Shown: positions 59,457-64,000 of the stretch, one piece after another
How positions within the stretch are numbered: position 1 is the stretch's first letter
Layout: each line of letters starts with the position of its first letter
NCBI RefSeq assembly: GCF_020497125.1
Contig: NC_059074.1
Coordinates: 197,418,915-197,482,914, forward strand
Source: Mauremys mutica
Lineage: Eukaryota > Chordata > Testudines > Geoemydidae
Direction: 5' to 3'
DNA length: 64,000 nt
Notes under the pieces: generated by a model
Seen by the model: the letters and a program-made list of their open reading frames with translations, nothing else
What the model was told of the DNA's origin: nothing
The model's database searches: none
Position numbers and translations under genes: made by a program

Positions 59457-60521
59457 AAGAGAAGGAAGAGGAATAGCAGAGGGGAAGAAGGCACAAGTGA
59501 GAGAAACAGCAAGAGACAGGAAATCTTCCAGATCCATACCCCTGGAGTCGACCTTTAGATTATGCAATCTAGGTGCATACAGAGGACCCTGAACTTCCAG
59601 GATCCTTGCACCACATGCAACTTATTCAACCAGCCAAAGCTTTCTGATTCCCAGACGGTGGTCCCATCTGATCCCAGTGCCAGTGGGTCATAGCCAAGAA
59701 CGAATTCCATAATTACATTTGGAAGGGTGCAACACAACTTCAGTCAGAGGTTATGAAACCTCTGGAAAGTAGTGAGTATAGGTGAGATTACCACAGCCTT
59801 AGTGGTGATGAAAGACTGGAAGGGAGTGGCCTGGGTATATCTGTATACCTGGTGGGAAGAGGAGAAGATCAACATTAGGGACAGAGCTCTTTGAACTTTG
59901 TTACTTTGCTTAGGGTCTTACAAAATGTAAGCTTGGACTTCTCTCACCAAATCTACTGCAGATCCACTCTGCAGATAGACTGTCAGGCAGCGAAAAACAC
60001 GTTAAGATACCTTCTTCAACACCTCTCTCTCTCTGCTTAAAATGATTACAGTGCTACAGATAGAAAACATGGAGTCAGCCAGCCAACTTAGCACCGCACT
60101 CTCAGCTACTCCTGTCTGCTCTGCAGCTGCTGAGCGAAGGCAGAGAGCAAATACACTGTAGGAAAGCACTGTGCAAGGCATCTTCCTTCTCAGTCTACTT
60201 CCTCTTCTGCAGTACCCACAAACTAGTAGGGAGCTCCCTTTCCTGCCCATTACACAGCTTTTAAATGTAGGAAGAGGAGAAAAAGGCATCAGCTGTCAGT
60301 GAAGTTAAAAGGGAGAAAGAGGGGACAATAGCCAGGGTGAAACATTAAGGAACTATATGCATGGGCATGCATCTTGTACAACACAACTCTTTAATTACCA
60401 TGTCAGTCACTGACTAGGCTCAGATGGAGGAAAGAGCATTTGGGCTCCTGGAAGGGCACCACCATGTGTACCGCTTTCCTCCTCATAATTCAAACTGAAT
60501 CATTCTCATCTAAATCTAGGG
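59457..60521. other. Unannotated stretch
   Basis: No family recognised. A minus-strand ORF of 95 codons (60002-60289) has no domain. Confidence 0.4.
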
Positions 60522-60711
60522 CAGGGGTCAGCAACCTTCAGCACACGGCCCATCAGGGTAATCCATTGGCGGACGATGAGACATTTTGCTGTTCCCGGCC
60601 ACTGGGAGCTATAGGGGGCCATGCCTGTGGATGGTCAATGTAAACAAAATGTCTCGTGGCTCGCCAGTGGATCACCCTGATGGGCCACATGCAAAATGTT
60701 GCTGACCTCTG
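60522..60711. mobile_element. hAT MITE with perfect 8-bp target duplication
   Basis: ATCTAGGG lies on both sides (60514-60521 and 60712-60719), an exact hAT-type duplication. The ends CAGGGGTCAGCAACCT and, read inward, CAGAGGTCAGCAACAT match at 14 of 16. The 190-bp element is almost one hairpin: 'tcagggtaatccattggcgga' on the left pairs with 'tcgccagtggatcaccctga' on the right and 'gagacattttg' with 'caaaatgtctc'. The end sequence is close to that at 7585-7886. No coding sequence. Confidence 0.95.
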
Positions 60712-60719
60712 ATCTAGGG

Positions 60720-61689
60720 ATTTAAACAGCCTTCCCAGGTAAACTGCCTCCAGGCTTGGGACTAACATTTTTTCATACGGTTACCAAGAATGGAAATTAA
60801 GACCATCCACCCTTCTCTCGGAAACTCTAATTCACTGAGCTCTCAAGCATTTAAATGATGTACCAACTATTTAGCTACTTATCTGACTATGCAGAGTACT
60901 TATTCCATAATAATTTCCTAAAAACGTACTGTTCCTCACACCTTCCTACAACTCCCGCCAGTTTGGATAAATGTACAAGATATATTTCTGTAGAACTTCT
61001 ACAGTAAAACTGATATGCTGGATTGTAACTCAAATACATCTCCCTCTCAAAGCTCATTTTCAAAATGTGTCCCCTCGTGTCTTAGAAAGCACACCAATAA
61101 TATAAACTCTGGTAAAATATACCATATTACAGAAAGTTTATTTTCATTTTAAATATGTGAGAATTCAACCTTTTCCTCTAGCTACAGAAACTGCACTTAC
61201 TAACATTGCTATCATTAAAACTGTGAATGCTGCCATTCATTGTTAGCAATCCTGCCACAAAACTGTATTCCCAGCTGAAATTCAGCACGATTCTGAGGAC
61301 TGGGGGGCAGTTCTATGGAAGATTACACTTTTGCTTTTAACCTCAATGTTTTTGTATTATGAGACTCTTCCATCAGCATCCTCATTACTATAATTCATAT
61401 ACTCTGGCTTCATCTTGCCCAGAAACCGTTGTAGCACCCAAAATGTACTTTCCCTGTTCTGAAGTGCTTAGTCTTAAAGAAACAAACTATAACTATAATG
61501 AGATTTTGTAAACCACAATAAAACTATGTTTAAAATAGCTAGGGTTTTATACAAATAGTTTTAAACATATATTAATAAGATCTTGCATTTCTATAAGTCA
61601 AAGCAGTGTCAAAGTGTATATAATTCCTCAAAAAATCTGGGATAGTCTGTTCCTTGACTGCTTGCTAGGAATTGTATTTGCTATGTAAA
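60720..61689. other. Unannotated AT-rich stretch
   Basis: Nothing recognised. Confidence 0.4.
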
Positions 61690-61825
61690 TATTAGAGAGC
61701 TTAATATTGTGCCTGAGGTGGGAGATTTTAGAAGGCACAAAATCTAGTTAGGCAACAGATTCCCACTGTTAGTCAATGGGAGTTGGGCACCTGACTCCTG
61801 TTTGTGCTTTTCAAATGTTCCCCAT
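61690..61825 (+). repeat. 'cacctaa' family fragment
   Basis: 'gtgcctgaggtgggagattttagaaggcac', 'agtcaatgggagttgggcacctgactcc' and 'gcttttcaaatgttcccc' place this in the same family as 3470-3795. Confidence 0.5.
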
Positions 61826-63373
61826 AATGATGTTATCATCTTACAAATCATTGAGGCGACAAAGATGTGAAGAAGTCATTAACATGCCAGTAAGAAGTCC
61901 CAAAGGAGGAGGCTTGTTTACACACTTTAAGAAAGAGGTGATCCTTTGAATTGTGCCGAGTTGTCATCGGATCAACTCCAGAACAGCCAAGTGTTACATG
62001 ATGAGTGTCTTCCTTGTTTTTTATGCACAAGGTTTTGTGTATTCAACTAAAAAGACTAAACATGACCACAAGTTCAAAGACTTTTTTAAAATGGGCAAAA
62101 GGAATTTTACATGCACCCTTGCAAAGCAAGACTAAATAAAAAAGGGTTAATGAATTTAATCAAATATGCCGTTACTTCAAAAATAGTAATTATGTATTGA
62201 CATCTCACTCAAAGGCTAAGATGAACTCTAGCAGAATGCAACCTGAACTCTGACTTCAAAGGAGACTGAGTCAGAAGCAAGGTAACAAGCTGAGCACCAG
62301 GTGAAAGGCAAAGGCGGTCCTTCTTCAAAAGAATACTGGTTGTGGTCAGAGTGGGTATGGGGAGAGTTGTGACACTGTTTAATCTGATGTTACTTTGTAC
62401 TTAAAACTCGAAGGGAAAAATTAGATTTTCAAACATTTTTCTTGACATTGGCCAATGTGCAGATACTGTATAGATCCAAATTTCACCAACATTTAAGGGG
62501 TATTTAGATGGATGGTCCTGATTTGTGCCAATCACTGCTCTCTAGAAAAGAAGAATTCCATATATGATCTTAAGAGGAATTATCTGTTTATTATTAATAC
62601 CAGGAGAACAAAGAGGTGCAATTAAACCATCAGGACAAACAATTTGGCTTAAAGTCACAACAGCCAGGCCATAGACCTTTAAGCTGTGCCCACTGTATTA
62701 TTTTAATGTATTGTTTTGTATTTAATTATTACTCAAGTATTATCCATTGTATTCTGGGAAACAATCATTCTCCCACTCCCATGGATTCTCATTGTCAATG
62801 CTCCCCACATTCACACAATTCTTCTCACTGGCACTGGCATTTCATAGCTGATGGACAGACACATTTTTCACCTCTCAGGACATTGTATGTTACTGAACCT
62901 ATGAAGTATGTGTCCAGTAACATCTCAGCTATTAAATGTCAGAATCATCCATCTTAAACTATATATCAAAATGCCATAGTCTGGCAGCGAGGAATCCATT
63001 TTTTTTCTTATAAGGAAGGCACTTTGGCTCTCATAATCCATAGCAGTCCATTCCATGAAATTTGATTGTGCCCTGCTCTTGGTGGTGGTATAAAACCATA
63101 AGATCAATAGGCAGTGTAAAACCCTAACAAAAATCTTTCCATCATAGTTAGCTTGTACTGCAGAGACTCAGTAGTTTGTTCTTTTTGTAGTATGGGTTAA
63201 AGGTTGTATAGCAATGCAGTTGTTTATTGTATTATTGTATCCTACCCTGACACAAAGGACATGCTGTCCTTTGCAAACTATAGGCAGTTGAATCGGACAT
63301 CCACATAGGAGAAAACAGTTTTGCTGCTTCTATACAGCTTCTTCATTCATCAGATCGTAATTCCTCTACTATC
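61826..63373. other. Unannotated stretch
   Basis: Nothing recognised. The plus-strand ORF of 113 codons at 62616-62957 has no domain and no exon signals that I would trust. Confidence 0.4.
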
Positions 63374-63475
63374 TAGAGAATCAGAGAAATGAATTAAGGA
63401 AAATACCCATTTCATCGTCTAGTCCAGCTCCCTGACATCATAGAATATTTTCTAGTGCTTTATCCTTAAAAGTTT
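63374..63475 (-). mobile_element. CR1 LINE 3' fragment, old
   Basis: On the plus strand 'acccatttcatcgtctagtccagctccctgacatcatagaatatttt' followed by 'agtgctttatccttaaaag' resembles the complement of an older CR1 3' end. It runs into the tandem duplication. Confidence 0.5.
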
Positions 63476-64000
63476 AAAGTAATGAGCCTTCTACCAGTTC
63501 CTACTTGGGAAGATTTTCCAGATAGTCATACTCTTTTTCCCTTTTTTAATTTTATCGCATTTCTGCCACCTTTGTAGATATCAATTAACTGATGTAAACA
63601 TGCAAGAGTGTGAGCAATCATATACTTTTAGACATTCATCTTGTCCTCCTACTTAGCTATCTACCCCAAAATCACTGATGTCAATGAGAGTTTTCTTCTT
63701 CAATAGCAGTACGATAGAAACCTTTGTAGATATCAATTAACTGTAATGAGTAATGAGTAAAAAGTAATGAGCCTTCTACCAGTTCCTACTTGGGAAGATT
63801 TTCCAGATAGTCATACTCTTTTTCCCTTTTTTAATTTTATCGCATTTCTGCCACCTTTGTAGATATCAATTAACTGATGTAAACATGCAAGAGTGTGAGC
63901 AATCATATACTTTTAGACATTCATCTTGTCCTCCTACTTAGCTATCTACCCCAAAATCACTGATGTCAATGAGAGTTTTCTTCTTCAATAGCAGTACGAT
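63476..64000 (+). repeat. Exact tandem duplication, period 285 bp
   Basis: The 240 bases 63476-63715 recur at 63761-64000 with no difference that I can find, and the second copy is cut by the window end. Between them (63716-63760) is a second copy of 'acctttgtagatatcaattaactg' and three tries of 'taatgag', so the junction itself is a small nested duplication. Identity at this level means a very young event or an assembly artefact. Confidence 0.95.

Noticed and set aside
62616..62957. Plus-strand ORF of 113 codons
   Set aside because: No domain, no codon-use signal I can judge, no flanking splice sites I would defend. Histidine- and serine-rich content looks like chance.

Overview
This is a vertebrate, repeat-rich, gene-free window, and the repeats point to a turtle, most likely a cryptodire. 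Two copies of the tRNA-derived tortoise (Cry-type) SINE are present, with a split promoter, the 'tagctcag' A box and a CR1-like 3' tail. There are many CR1 LINE pieces, including several intact-looking 3' ends, plus old MIR and L2 fragments. At least a dozen short foldback DNA transposons are of kinds I remember as common in turtle genomes. No prokaryotic feature, rRNA, functional tRNA or CRISPR array is present. I found no exon, promoter or ORF that I would defend as a host gene. The strand is probably intergenic or deep-intronic DNA, and the sequence alone cannot say which.

Layout. From 0 to 10 kb there are foldback elements (257-541, 5844-6115, 7585-7886, 8215-8465), MIR copies, and a CR1 3' end nested inside another foldback repeat (3978-4387). 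From 10 to 14 kb there is an LTR-like block followed by a decayed Gypsy-type gag/protease remnant. From 14 to 18 kb almost nothing is recognisable. From 18 to 29.8 kb there is a hAT element with a perfect 8-bp target duplication, a MIR split by a later insertion, a TA-flanked MITE, two LTR-like pieces, an L2 3' end, a minisatellite of about 50 bp period, and a 1.26-kb antisense CR1 that has lost its reverse-transcriptase core. From 31 to 36.4 kb there are a TA-flanked element, a long near-perfect palindrome built on microsatellites, a CR1 3' end, a Cry-type SINE and a 44-bp AT microsatellite. From 38.8 to 46 kb there are a TA-flanked element, a GC-rich foldback element of 638 bp, two CR1 pieces and two quasi-palindromes. 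From 46 to 49 kb the sequence is repeat-poor and is the best place to look for conserved non-coding DNA. From 54.4 to 60.7 kb there are a MIR, a wrecked RTE-like LINE, a SINE, a pogo/Tigger-like MITE and another hAT element with a perfect target duplication. The last 525 bases hold an exact tandem duplication cut by the window end.

Nothing here works as a pathway. The value of the window is as a layered record of transposition: insertions with target duplications, nested insertions that give relative ages, and internally deleted autonomous elements. Family names come from sequence patterns and memory of turtle repeats; no database search was run. Element ends are firm where target duplications are quoted and approximate elsewhere.
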